NCBI GenBank assembly: GCA_024362935.1
Contig: JANCRA010000008.1
Coordinates: 33,388,557-33,452,556, forward strand
Direction of reading: 5' to 3'
Origin: Setophaga petechia
Lineage: Eukaryota > Chordata > Aves > Passeriformes > Parulidae
Length of the DNA: 64,000 nt
The notes under the pieces were generated by a model, which worked only from the letters and a program-made list of their open reading frames with translations, did no database searches and was not told the origin of the DNA. The position numbers and the translations under genes were made by a program. Below are positions 1 through 13,950 of the stretch, one piece after another (position 1 is the first letter of the stretch; every line of letters begins with the position of its first letter).

Positions 1-3000
1 TTGCCAGAGAGCAGAATTACCCAGGAATGTCAACAATCTGTCCTTTGCACAGAACAATATCCAGATGCAGAGTTTTCTTCCATGGTATTTTTTTAATGAA
101 TAAAAGGAAAATGTTTTGTACAAATTCATTATCTTGCAATCAGTTACGTAAATAAAGATCTCTAGATTAACTTAAAAACATTAACTTTGCCTTTCAAATG
201 TGCAGAGCTGTGGCTGGAGAAACTAAAATGGGTTCAGGAGACATTATAAGTGTGTAGGCCCAGTACCAGGCAACGTCCCCATGAACTGGTTTTGGCATGA
301 GGACATTACATACCCCACAAACAGGAATCCCAGCAGCCTATGGCAGCCCTCAGTTTGAGGAATCAATTTTGAGACCCACAATATTGGTTTGTGGATGTGA
401 GACATGTACCAACACTTAATCTGCTCCATCTTTACGTCCCTCAGCCTTATGACAGCTGTGAAGCCTGTGAGCGCTAATTAGACCTAAATTTTCCATTTCT
501 GGAGTGGTTCTTTAAAGTAAGGCTAAAGACTGCCTGTGACCAGAAAAATGGGAGCTGTTGAGGAGACCTTGACCCCTTAAAACCTATCTCACATTTTCAG
601 ACTGATGCTAGTGTGGTTTTATATCTATTTCTTGCAATAAGGTATCATATTTTTAAAAATCATGCGAGGCCTCAAGAAACTCATAGCCAGAACAAGGTCA
701 GATGCTTTGCCTGGGGCTGGACAAGCTGCTGTTAAGGTGGAGCTCCAGCTTAGCAGATCCTGAATGATAAAGTTGCTCTCAGTCCACACTTCTCCTTTAA
801 CCAGGTAGGCAAAGAATGCTTCAATACTTTAAGATCATTCTTTGCAAAAGCAGGAAGGCAAAGCAGAATAAGAAGAAACCCAAATTCCAGAACTAGCCCT
901 GTTACAAAGTCATGAAATAGGTGGAGAAAATAATTAAGGACAGAATCAGATTGTGGCAAGGGAGTGAAGATAGGCAAAGTATCAGTTAGAGAGAAGACAA
1001 GAAAAGATAGATGAAGGGAAAATAGAAAAAAAAAAGAAGTAAAAAATACATCAGCTTTTGTAGAAACATGATTTATGATGCAAGATTCAATAAAGTGACA
1101 TTTAGTTTGGGGAAGAAGAGGCTGAAGATAAACATGATAACTTTCTTCAAAAACTGAAAGATTGATAAAAAGAGAATAGGAGAGAACTTTGCTATCCAGA
1201 TTTCCTTGGTGGATATGACCAGCAATGAACTTAAATTGTAACAAGGAAGAAAACAGGTAAGACATTTGCTACAGATTTTCTGATAGAAAGAAGCAGTGAA
1301 GATATGACACAAATCATCTGGGAAATCATCAGACTTCACAAATTTTGGTTTTAACTCCAGGCAAGAGTGCCTGTCAGGAATAATGTACACAAAGTTAAGT
1401 TGGTGATGGTGCCTTGAGGCAACCTTTTACCTCCAAGTCATGTGATTATGTTATCACCAGTTAGCATTTGTGCTTTTGTGACACAAAGCATTTTTTGTGC
1501 TCTCTCACAACAAATCCCTCCTTCTTGATCCTTGCTAGGTCAGGAGGGACTCAATATAAATCCCAAATGCTGCTGGGGAACCTGAAGCTATTATATATCA
1601 TTGTGTTCCCGTTTCCCTGGTCCCATTCTTTCCTCCCTCCCAAGCTCAGAGAGTGCCTTCAGGGAAAAGCAGGCATCACACAGACCCTTGGTGCTTTGCA
1701 GCAGAGTCAGGCTTCCCCCATGGCAGGGATCCCCTTCCCATTTCCAGATTTGCATTTCAGAGAGGATAAATTTCTGTTGGGTGGGACATTCCACTTTAAA
1801 AACAGGTGGAAAAAACCACAGTGAAATGAAAACTGGTGGCAGCCAAATGCTGGTGGAATGTGACTCTGCTCAGAAGATCCTTTTTTCTTGGCAGCATGTA
1901 GGAAGGGAAGCTGCCTTTGACAGATTTCTCCAAACCCTTCAGGGCCTGGCTGCAGCCACCTCCACCTGGCAGGGACCTCCTTCCCCCACACCACACTTTC
2001 CCAGGACATTAGGTTTCACTTCTTTTCAGGATACAGAGAAACCTCAGAAACCTCTCAAGACCAACACAATTGGGTTATTTGTCCTTGGCTGGGCTGTGAG
2101 ATTACATATCACTGATGCAGCCAGCTCCAGGCAGGCTTTGGTGCACACCTTCAAGGAGACAAGGAGAATCTGACAGGCTCTGTGAACACAGGGCTTGATT
2201 CTTCATAACCCCCCACATGTTTTGTAAAGTCACTAAATCCTGGGAAACAGGAAAGAAAGCACTAACAGTGAAGCAAATAAAATATTGTAATTTAACTAGC
2301 ACAGGTAGCAATGACCAAAACAGGAATAAAACAGTAGTTGTGCCTTTATGTCCCTGGGACAGAAAGAAAAAGTTAAGGCACTGGTTTAGTTCCCATTTAC
2401 TTTAAGGAGACAAGTACAAACTGCTGTAATTTGAGCCTGTATGATTTTACAACCACATTTTTGGTGAAAATATCTCTTTTTTTTGGGTGGAAAAATCTAT
2501 ACAGGAATGACAGGAAGACCCAGGACTGGTGCTCCTTTCTGACAAAGCCCTTTTCATACTGCCCTGGCAGCACTGCCTGCCCCTCTTTGGTAGTTAGTGC
2601 ACCACAGCTTTGCAAAGACAGTGTAAGACTCTTCCCACTGGTCATCCCTTCCTTATAAAGGAGGGATTTTTCATAAAATATGTCAGTGCCACTGCTCTTT
2701 TCCCTTTCCCCAGGTCATTTGTGACAAAATATTCCGTTGCTGGTTTTCCCCCAGTCTCAGGTTTCACTAATAGCATTTGGTTGCACTGGCAACAGCCACT
2801 TTTGTCCAAGATGTCTGTTCCCATTCAATTGATCTCAGCCCCATCCCTTTGCTCTGTTAGTCTCTTCCCATATCCTTTTTGCCCTATAAAAGTGGCATTA
2901 CCTTCTGATTAATTTCTACCACTTGCTGCATTAGTGCCTTAGTCAGCAACTTCTACCCCATATTTATGGCTCCCTGTGAAACAGGAATGGCATTAAGTCA

Positions 3001-3679
3001 TTGTTTATTCATTCTTTGCATCTCAGTTAGCAGCATGTGCTTCAACTCTGCAATAATCCAAATACAGTGCCTGTTCCCACATTTTACAAGAGGTGAGTCC
3101 ACTTGGAGGTCTACTTCATCTCCAGGAAATCTTTAAAAAAGATAAATTCAACCTGATGCTCAGGATTTTCACAGAACTTCTTCTGACTTTCTCCAACTGG
3201 CATTTTATGCTCTGCAAAAGATATCTGCAAGCAATAGTCCTGCACTAGGATGGTACAAAACAGAGCAGAACTCCTTGCTCCAAAGGGTTTATGTGGTCCC
3301 CCTTGTGTTTCTAGGTTGGCTCAATGGTGACTAGCCCAGAAAAGCAGGTCATTGCTGTAGCCAGAGTTATTCTTACAGATACTACTGCTCCCTAATGTGA
3401 CTGCCCAGACTCCTCTGAAAGCATCTCCCAATCTGAGAGCATTTAGATGCATTGCTGGAGGCACCACTAGAGATAACAAGAGATATTTGGGACTGGGAGA
3501 GAAGAGAGAGAAGGGTTTGATTTTTTTTTTTTTTTATTAGAAACATTGACTGAACAACCCATTTCCTAAAGGTGAAAAATGGGATCTTGTACTTGAAGAG
3601 GTTAGGGACTCCTCACTGATAATTTCTTTCCTTTGTTATAAAATGTAGACCCAAGTTGGCCTATTTATTTTGGTGTAGA

Positions 3680-3795
3680 TAAAAAAACCAAAACAAACCC
3701 TCTCCCCCCAAAAAAACAAAACAAAACAAAACAAAACAACAACAAAAAAAACCCAAAACCAAACAAAACAAAAAAACCCAAACCAAATAAAAAGA
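3680..3795. repeat. A-rich low-complexity tract (CAAAA)n-like
   Basis: Runs of AAAAC/CAAAA and ACCC interruptions, including five successive AAAAC-type units at about 3715-3739. Complementary in composition to the tract at 5459. Confidence 0.9.
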
Positions 3796-5458
3796 TTAAA
3801 GAAGTCATGTACCAGGTTGCCTGTCTTTCAGCAAATCATATTGTCATGTGTAACAGCCAGAAAGGTGATAAATTACAGCTTTTAATGAGTTTCTGGCTGT
3901 AATATGGGAGCCTTGTAGTTGTGATGGCAGTCTACACACCTGGACAGCCAACTACAAAACAACCAAGAAGCCTCTGTATCACAGATGTGAACAACCAGAT
4001 TGGCTGTTTTGGCATATGCCCTGTGAAGCCTAGTACAAATGAAAAATGAAATCCCTCTGTCTGGGCCACCTGTAGTGAGTCCACACAATAAGCAGAGTCA
4101 CTCTGCAGGAGCCTCAGTCACTGCCACTTTCCTGGATCCTCAGTGAAATCAGGAGAAAGGCTACTGGGCTTCCAGCAGCAAAAAATGCAGAGCAATGCAG
4201 AGCAAGGAAAGAATGAGATGCTTGGAAGAATGAAAATCCAGGACAATTAAACTCAGAACCAAAGAGATAAGAGACTCCATACTGAAAAATCAGAGAATGT
4301 CAATGAATTGATTGTGAGAAAAAAAATCCCAACATTTCCATTATTACTTTCCATTACTTTAAAATAAGAAAGTGCAGTAGCACAGGGGATATAGTGCAGC
4401 CATGACCAAAGCCATTTGTTGTATGTGTCTAAGGATCTGTCAAATAGACTGTGGAGCTGTGTAATGACATCTGCAGCCTAAAGGCTAGACAGAATAAAAC
4501 CAGTTGGAAAAAGCTTTTAGAACTACTATTTACATAAATACATAAAACTGCCCTAATTAACAATGAACAATGTCAGCCCAAAAGAGGGAAAGGACTGTTT
4601 TTCTTGCTAGAAGTGTTATTATATCTATAAATTAAAATATGGCAAAATGCTGAAATCCCTTGAAAGGCAACAATCCATAATCCTGTGGGTAAAGTTTTGA
4701 TCCTGCAGGCTTGGGCTCCAGAGCAGCAGAGTGACTGCTGAGCTCCTTTAAACACCACAATTCCTGGTGCCTTCTGCAGTGTTCTCTGAGCTCCTTCCCC
4801 TATAAACCGGAGGGGATTTTTCCTACACTACAAAATGTGCCTAAGTGATGTTGGCAGCCAGAAGGATGTGCCTGTGGTCCAGTGCATAATCACTTCCACA
4901 AGCATCTGCTGCTAGTGCTTTCAAGATACATGTAATCCAAGCTGGAGACTATTGTGAATACCTTTCATTTTCTCTTGCTGGTTCCTTAGTAGTTTGCTTC
5001 TAGCTAGTTAGAAACAGAATCCCCCATCCTGCTTAAATTGGTTATAATCTCTCCAAGATTCATGCTGCAGCAGGAAAAGAACAAACTGCCTTGAGTTCAG
5101 GATGGGTTCATTCTCTTAAAGGTACGACATGCAAAGCTGCAGGAAAGAACAGAGGTCAGTTCTTGTTTCTAAAGAGGAAGTTAAATAAGAGTAGCTGAAT
5201 ACAATAGATCTTTCAACCAATATCCCATGTACATTAATGAGCTAACATTCCTCTCCATTTGCATAATTGAAAGCCCTCTGCTTCTTTCCAATTCAAAAGA
5301 AAATTTAAAAAAGCACAATGTGTTTACTACTCCAAATTTCACAGATATGGTAACTACTTCTTTCTCATTTCTATGTCAGAGGTTTCAAGTTGTATCTTTG
5401 TCCTTAGGAAATTGATTTTTTCCCTTATCCCAGGAAAGGGAATAGCCGGGAAAAGGCA

Positions 5459-5539
5459 GGGGGGTGGGGTTTTTTTGGTTTTTTCTTTTTGTTTGGTTTG
5501 GGGTTTTTTTGTTTTGTTTTTTTGGGTTTTTTTCTCTTG
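5459..5539. repeat. T/G-rich low-complexity tract
   Basis: Runs of TTTTTT broken by GG, GGG and GGGG. Preceded by further G runs at 5438 and 5448, giving a possible G-quadruplex motif on the + strand. Confidence 0.85.
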
Positions 5540-7984
5540 TACAAGGGTTATTAAATACCAATCTAATCTTGAAGGGAGTTAATCAATGGCTAAATATTTA
5601 TTATATGAACCAGGACCTATTTAATGGAATGAAATGTCTAACAATAGCTAAATAAATATCTAAGTAATTACTCCTGTGTTCAGAATTCCTTTTTAATGTA
5701 ATGATACCAGTATTTGTCCATCTGATTCTAGATTATATATGCTCATTTAAGTGCTTTGCCAAACATATGTCCAGATGTGCATATACATGGATTCAGCCTG
5801 CATCTGACTCTTGGTAAAAATGTGACCAGAGCGTGGTGGAACAAACCATTCCTTGGAATGTTATAGCCATGGTCTTATTTTAGTCTTTGCATTCTATTTT
5901 TCATGGAAAAAAGGCAGTGTGTGCACAGATCCTCAGGCATTGCTTTGTTGAGCTGTAATTTCATGTCACAAATGCTCAGTGGGCAGACCCGAATGCCTGG
6001 GGTTTTATTTTTCATATTATATTCTATATAAATTGAGGAAATGCAAGAGTAATTAGCAACATGAATAAGCATCACACAGTGCACAGAAATAATGAAAAAT
6101 AAACAGAATTCTTAATCAAATTCTGTGGGTTTACCCATTGATTTAGCTGAGCTTTCTTAAGTAATTAAAGAGTTACATTTTTTGGATCAGATTCTAGTCT
6201 CCAACTTTTAGAAAATATTGGATAAACAGTGTTACATTAGCCTAAGCAATATCACTGAAGAGGCATTAGATAATGCAAGTATACTGCCTGAGTTTCCATT
6301 GCCATTTCAACAGATATCTTTCACAAGTGAAGGAATGAAGCCAAGATCTGGACAGGACAATGATAAGCTCCACTGAAAAGCCTGGAAATGGACTATGCAG
6401 GGACAGTTCTCAGTTCCACCTCATTCATTTTGCATCCATTTTCCCCAGAATATGAAGTCACGTGTGATACTGGCATGTTTGGAGGCTCAGGCTGGATTTA
6501 CACCAGCATAATTCCATGGCATTTAAGTGTGTGCTCCTGATTCATGTCAGCAGGAGAGTGGGGGCTCCTTGCACTTTTAAATGGGCAGAGGCAGGAGGAA
6601 ATGAGCAATAAACTCATTTAATAAAAGTGAGAATGCAGATGTTTAACCACAGCCCAGTACTTTTTCCTTTCCATAGTGGGGATCACTGTGGAAACACCGA
6701 CACATGGCTGTGCCCACTTGGACACAATCCAAGGATCTTCCTCAGGGGCTGTGGCACAGCCCATTGCTATCCCTCCATGCACACTGGCTCACCAGTGGTG
6801 CCTGGCTCTGAGCCTGGCCTCTGCTCTCACCACTGGCACCTCCTCTGGGTGCTCGGGCAGGACAAGGAACGTGGGGATGCAGCTCAGGAGAGTTTTTCTC
6901 TCCCACACCTGGAAAATGAGCAGATAGATCAGACTGCCCTGCTGGCTGAAGGGTGAATCTCAGACCCTCTTTGGCAGCACTGACCATTAGGCAACGAGTT
7001 GCAAGTGTTCATTCTTCCAGTCCTTGATGGAAAGCTCACTGGGAAATAAAACTACTTCTCTAATGGATCTCCATCGGGTGCTGGAGGATGAATCTCTAGC
7101 ACCACTCCCAGTACTGGAGTGTCCCACCCAGAAAAGTCTCTTTGCATAGCTGGGACCCTTCCCAGTCACAGCACAATGGTGGGGAGATTGCCCATGCCAT
7201 CCTGCTCTTCTGACTGCAAAAGAGAAGGAAATGATGAGAGCTTCTATGATGAGAGTGGCACTTCAGAGGATCACCACATTCATGCCAAGATGGGCAATGA
7301 AGCAACAGAAAACAAATGTGGAATCATGGATGTTCCTCATCTGTTTATATCACCCCATCCCGTAGCCTTTACACAAACTTTGCTGAGAAAGACCTACTCT
7401 CAGCGTAGACTGCTGCAAAAAACCTGTGGGGGTGTAGATAATAGTACCTGCTTTCCCACGTGGGAAACTGAGAAGGATTGTCTGAACAATCAGTACAACA
7501 TACAGCAGTCTTTTTCTAAGTGTAAAGGAAGAGAAAGAATTTGTTGTGCTCCATCCTTTCACATAACAGATGACAAAGCACAGCAAGGGTGTTTCTAGTT
7601 TTTATTCCAGGAGTTCACAAAGCTGTCAGCCAGCTCAGATGCCATCTCTGTAAGCAACAGGGATTTAAATGCAGGCACACACACCTATCTGGGCATTTAG
7701 ATAAAACTCTGGTAGCTGGAGTGTGCAACTACACAGCTATAAATATTTAAACTGGCTGCTCTGAGTACATGCTCTCAAGCTGCAAAAAAGTTGGAAAGCA
7801 GAGCACAGCTGGAGCAGTGCCAAATCAATAGGTATGGGCTTTTAAAGGGTGCTTGTGTGGATCTCTGCAGACACTTCTGGTACTGTGAAGTGCTTGCTGT
7901 TAAAAGCAGATGATAACAGTGGCTTTTCATTAGAAGAAGCAAGGCCTACAAAAAACCTCACATCCTCTCTCTTGCACAGGAGCA

Positions 7985-8325
7985 GGGAAGATTGTTATGA
8001 GAGGGCTGAGAGGACTGGGCTTGTTTGGCCTTAAGCAGTGACTCCTGGAGCTCATGGAGGCCTGTACAGGAGATGGAGCCAAACTCTCCTTGGAAGTGCA
8101 CAATGGCAGGACAAGAGACAACAGGCACAAGCAGGAACACAGGAAATTCCAGCTTGGTATTAAGAAAAGGTTTTATACACTGAAAAGTGTCCAGAACTTG
8201 AACTGCATTCCAAAGAGGTTGTAGAGTCCATGTCTTCGGATATATCTGAGCTTGACAGGACAAAACCCTAAGAAATCCAGTCTAACTGATCCACCTTGGA
8301 GCAAGAGCTTGGACTGGGCAGCTTT
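7985..8325 (+). mobile_element. CR1 LINE 3' fragment, sense
   Basis: Contains the CR1 3' landmarks in order, diverged: GAGAGGACTGGGCTTGTTTGG, GGACAAGAGACAACAGGCAC, a CCAAAGAGGTTGTAGAGTCC block and a terminal GAGCAAGAGCTTGGACTGGG. No intact coding frame. An old insertion in intergenic DNA. Confidence 0.75.
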
Positions 8326-9037
8326 TATGCCTCGGTGCCAGCATGGAGCCTTTCAAAAGGTTAACTGCAGTTTGAAAATCAGGAAAACAAATCAGGCCTT
8401 TGCAAACTATTGCTACTCAAAATACCTAAATGTTTCTTTTGACTGTGACTCTTATTCATGTAAAGAAGCCAAAAGCATGTATTTGGTCTCCATCTAACAG
8501 GTGGCCCATCCAGTTTGCAGGCATCTTCTACTCTCAGCTGAAGAACAGATTTCACACCCTGGCCTAGCCAAAGCCAACACAAGCTAGCTGAGGAATGGGA
8601 AGAACAAGAGCTTTGTGAATGCCAAGGAACAGCAGAGTTGCATTGCTAATAGGATGAATCCTCTGCAAAATTCTTGGATCCCAAAACAATCTCCATCTGA
8701 ACTTCAAGGAAAATATGATCATGGTTTAAATATTTTGGTATCTGTCCCAGGCCAAGTGGATAAGGGGCTCACTGTGTCAGGGGTTGGACAGAACCAGGGT
8801 AATAAACAATGCCTGAGTTGGCATTCATGTTTGGGCTTCTCTGGCCCTTCAGAGCTGCAAATTGATATCATCGTAATCTATGCCCACTGCAAGACCTGAA
8901 CATGAGGAAAAATCAGTCATGCCAAATAGTTTGGTGTATTCTTTTATATGGCTTAGATTCTCTCTCCCAAACAGACCCTCGGTCTGAGAAAAAGCCAGTA
9001 CTCCTCCTTTATCCCAAGCACAATTGCAAGAATATGA

Positions 9038-9059
9038 GCAAAAAAAAAAAAAAAAAAAG
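9038..9059. repeat. Poly(A) run
   Basis: About 19 uninterrupted A residues followed by GA. No retroposed gene or clear LINE/SINE body was recognised to its left. Confidence 0.8.
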
Positions 9060-12000
9060 ACCAACCAAGCACTGGAGGTACAAAAAATTTTAAAAGTAGC
9101 TGACATCTTACTACCAGAGGATTATAAAATCAGTCCTGTAGGAATATGAGAATAAATTTTCTTTAGCTGTTCAGATGACTAAGACATAGCACAATTCTAA
9201 ATAATGCATCCCTGCAGTTATGAGCTTGAATAGTATTGCCTTTTTCCCCCAAAGAAGCAGGATATGTTTCAGATACAAAAGGGTTGCTGTTTTGTGTTTA
9301 GTGTTGGTTTTTTAAAAAACATTATGCCAAGTTTCTGTTTTCAAACACATGTCCATGCTGGGAAGAAATGGGCATGTATCCATCTTGCCTCCAGGCCAAA
9401 CCATTTAACCAGAACTGGGAATACTGACAAACTTTCTCAACCCTTCTCTCTCTCTCCAGTGCAATTGTATAAAGCAGCCCTTTTCAGAGCTCTCTATGAA
9501 AATGACCAGTATAAATATCACACACTGCGTTTCCGTTTATGGAGTGGAAAATTATTTTTAACACACTTTTAACACAGAGAAAGGTAACAGGTAAGTAGCC
9601 AATGTTCTTATAGCCATTTTAAAGGGGAATGTGTCAGTCTATAAATCAAAGCTGGCTCAGTGCCATTTGCTTCTGAATGGAAATCAACTATTTTTGCAGA
9701 GCTCTGCTCACAGCAGCTGAGCATCAATGCTAAGTAATGTGCAGCTATTAGGGGAAAACTGAGCATGACAACGCAAATCACAGAGCCCCTGATGAAGATC
9801 TCTGCACATGGCTGCTTCTTCTAATCACCAGCAGAATTTAATGAGACACCTGCAGTTTATAGACACTCTTGTTCCAACATAAATTGCCCTGAGAGCACAA
9901 AGTCTTCTTTTAAAAAATATTCTTCAGTAAACCATACACCACAAAGAGTTCATTGTCACTAATAACATACTCCTCATTAATTTATAATGGCATGAAACAA
10001 CAGTCCCTCATACATAACCTACACCAGATCTGAAGATTAAGTTGACGGGTGTTAAGATCCCCTAATTAGAAGTTTTCTACTATTTAGATTTTCATTAATA
10101 AAACAGTGCTGGAGACCTTGAAATTGACTACTTGCAAGGCTGAAAATCCACTGATTCTTCATAAATCTGACCTATAAGAGATGAGGGAGGGGACTGAATG
10201 TATCCCATGGGTCTCTAAGTAGGATCAAGCTCAGGCAGCCTAGGATTCCTCCTCTGCTTGAAGCTGCAAGGGCATTCAGCTGTAGGCACAGATGCTCCAG
10301 CCTTGCCTTCATCCTTCCATTGTAGTGAGAGGGCAGCTTGGATTGCCAAAAAACCATGGAGGCAGTCGATCAGAGTGCCAGGAAGGAAAAGGGCTAAGTG
10401 TACCCTGTCAGAACTTATCAGATCTGTAAGGAGGGGAAAATAAACCCCTCATTTTCTAACCAGCAGCATGTACTTTGCTGCCTGGGGGAGGAAACAGAGA
10501 ATGGTGTCTGCTAAAAGCAAAAACAAATCCTACTCCTCTGAATCAGTGGGCTCAGAGAGAGAGCAAAGGCTTGTTGCTGGGAATTAGGGATATTGTCATC
10601 CACCAAGTCAGCAGCTGGAAATTGCTGGCAGGAATTGCTGAATCTCTGGGGCACCCTGGGGTTTTATTGTCTTGAACCAGAACTCAAAGTGGCCATAGCA
10701 CAGAAGCCTATCAAGCCCTCTCCAGCAGGTGCACAGGCTTCCCAGAAATTCTGATAAAAGCTGTTTTGTGTCCACTGACAACAGCATTTTGACTTTTTAA
10801 CACCCAGGATGAATACCTGAGGATCTTTGGTGTAATTTTGTTGCAAATATCTGAGAATTACTCTAGGACCTTCCTTGGAAGGCCTCTCAGAACTCGTTAG
10901 CACATTATAAATTGTGATGCAAGCCTGCTGCTTGTAGGAGGAAAAAGATTTGTGGCATTGTGTTGTGAATCAGCAATTAAGAGCAGTATTGGAAAAAAGG
11001 GCTGGGAATTTCGTTCTGCTCCTCTTCTGTTGTCAGAAATAATCTGTCAGTGGCTGCCCATCCAGCATTTCCTATCCCCTCCCTCCTTGGAAAATAGCTG
11101 CATCTCCCACTGTGCCAGCTGATATAAACAGATGCTTCTCCAGTGAAGTTAATGGAGCTGGGGCTTTTCACATGGTCTAAGGACCTGGTCCTGAGCATTT
11201 TAAACTGGCTGTGCAGCTGCATCAGTTATCAAATAAGATATGTCAGCAACTCTTGAGTCAGACAAAATAGTTGTCTAACAGCCCTGCTACCAGGAAAGCT
11301 ACAAATGCTGTCACAAAAACAGTTCTGGTGAACTGGTAAGTATCTTTTACAATATGTTACTTATGGAATAAAAAACAGGGCAGTACATTTTTATTCTTCT
11401 CACGTTTTTCAGAGATTTTCTCATCACCAGAACAAGAAAGTGTCAGAATAAGTGCATTTGAAAACCATTTTTTTATTAAGGTAAATTAAGTCTTCTTTGG
11501 TAATGGTAGTGAAAGAGAATAATGTTAATGGAATTTTCATTAAAGAAAACTTCTTTGCAAAATAGTACATACCATTGGGAGAGAAAATTAGCAGTCAGAT
11601 CCTCACTGTTGCAGTCTGGCAGGGTTCTAGTGACAGACTAACATCCCGTCTAGTGTTGCAAGTGAAATTACACAGTCAAGTTGTGCTCTGAGACACGCAT
11701 TTTTTATGAACTACCTCATATTTGTTACTGGTTACCTCAGGGCAGAGGAATAAATTCATTTTTATTAATGAGAAATGTGCAGGTGACATCTGAGAGTGAA
11801 CTCCTCAAGGGTTTGGCCTTCCCTAAAAAAAAAACAAAAGCAGCCTAGAAAAATACAGGAAGAAAAAAAATATCCCTGCCCTTTGGGACAGCACCTTCAC
11901 CCCAAAGCTGCCAGCATTACCCTGTCTTGCCTTGCCACCCTGGGCTGGCATCCTGCCTGCCCAGAAAAGCACACAGAAACTCAAGGTAGTGGTGACAGCT

Positions 12001-13865
12001 CTAAAGCCCCAACCATCTCCATGGTCTGCAGCACTGGCAAGAAATCAGGAGCTGGGGATCTCTGTGGAGATGTCTGTGCTTCTCTCCTTCCCTCTTTTTG
12101 GAAAGGGGAAGAGGAGTCACAGCAGAGGCTCCACTGGAGCTGCAGGGACTGGAGGTGAGGGAGGGTGGCTCAGGCACCCAGGACAGCCTCCCTGGGGGCA
12201 GAAGCAGCCTCACTGCCAGCTCATTCCCTTCCCTTTGCAGGCTGGAAAGGTGAGGTGGCATCTGGCAGTGCTCCAGAGGGAAGCAGGTGATGAAAGGTGT
12301 TGAACCATATATGCAACAAACAGAGAAACAGGTGAATAAACATCAAATAAAAAATGAAGAGAACAGAAACCCTTTTTCCTATTAGCTGGGGGGCACAGAC
12401 TAGTTCCATTAGGAAACCCAGAATGCCTGAGACATAGGAAAAATTTGAAACTGAGCAGAGAATCTATTCAGGGTGAAGCCACTGAGAGAGCTGGTGACAG
12501 AAATTACTCCAAGGTGTGGAGCAGAGCCAGGGAAAACAGAAGACAGTTGATCAGACCCTACAGCAGACTTTGGGGATAAATTGCTCTAGAGAAGTGCAGT
12601 ACTCATGAGGATTGGATTCACGGGTGCTTCGGTATCTTTTCTAGTGTAAAGCCTCCTCAGTCAGCTGCTTGGGAATGTTTTAGCAGCTTTTTAAAGAATG
12701 AGAAATGCAAATTAAACAAAATGAATATTTTGGGGGAAAAAAGGTATCTGCTTTGAAAAATACCCACAAGAATACAAAAACTGCATGGAACTAGTGAATT
12801 TTTTGGTCCAAGTTACCTCTTGCGCATAATGTCTAGAATCTGTTGGTCTGTGGCTTTTCAGCAAAAGCAACAGTCCTGCAAATACCTAAATTTTCATACA
12901 TAAGAATAGCCCCAATTTGTGAGCTGCCTCAAAGCATATTTCCCCACAGTTTCAAAAATCCTTTTGCAAAACTGGCACTGTAGAAGTCCCAACTCAAATA
13001 ATGATTTTCAGAGAACAGATCTACCATTTGGGAGCTGAAAATTTTGAGCAAAGGGGGACTTTGAGACAAATTCTCCATAACATTTGGGATTCCTCTGTTG
13101 CTGTGAATTACATCACCACGCTGCATAAAACAAACTCCTAATTTTAGTGTCACTCTTTAAGGCATTTACAAAAACTTGCATGGTCTACATTAACAGAGTT
13201 TAATAGCTTTAAAATATTTTTAATAAACAAAATCTTCACATTTTTCAGTACTGAGATCAAAGCATAAGCAATTCTTCTAAACATTTTATTTGAACCAGCA
13301 TTAGAAATCAATTTGGTATTTGTTGTACCATTTGTCTCATTCTTATGTAGAAGCCTCCCATTCTGTTTCATGTATAATTTTATATATTACTGTAATTTTG
13401 GTTGCAACTAATCACACACATTAAAAATCATCTGGCTTTGAATAAGTCTTTATAAAAATTTTGATGCTCTCTGCTGCTCATTCTTGATAACTGATGTATA
13501 ACTGTGCACCTGATTTAAAATGCATAGTGCAAATACAAAGTGCTAATTACAGCGATCCAAACTGCAATCAAGGTTTTAATGGCTCTGCAGTGAGTGGCGT
13601 GGCATTCACCAGCTGTAGCCTAGGCTACATATAAGCCCTTGTTCCCTGATGTATTCCCAGGGAACAGCTTCTTTAGGAGCAGGGCAAAAGGCTTACTATG
13701 TTCCCTGGGAATAAATGGCACTGCAAAACCACATTAACTCAAATCTTGATGTCTACTTTCTCACCAGCCTGAGTCTTAAACAACCCCTGAAGACATGCAC
13801 AACCTCCCCTCCAAAAATACATCAGGCCTTCTTATTGCTAAATGATACTAAATTTTTGTGCAATT

Positions 13866-13950
13866 TATATACATATACATATATATATAGATATAGATAT
13901 AGATATAGATATAGATATAGATATATATTTATATTTCTATAAATATATAG
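13866..13950. repeat. (AGATAT)n microsatellite in AT-rich tract
   Basis: Six near-perfect AGATAT hexamers at about 13889-13926, flanked by ATAC/ATAT alternation on the left and TATA-rich sequence on the right. Open frames here (YRYRYR or LYLYLY) are repeat translations. Confidence 0.95.

Larger units (their letters stand above)
1..7984. other. Intergenic DNA, no gene recognised
   Basis: AT-rich, single-copy-looking sequence apart from the two low-complexity tracts near 3.7 and 5.5 kb. Several open frames of 100-190 codons (for example 1601-2173 on + and 750-1265 on -) have no domain, no splice logic and no family resemblance. Confidence 0.6.

Noticed and set aside
1601..2173. 190-codon + strand frame
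   Set aside because: No domain, no start context or splice support, and equally long frames occur on the opposite strand.
7119..7598. 159-codon + strand frame
   Set aside because: Composition typical of non-coding sequence and no similarity to any family I know.
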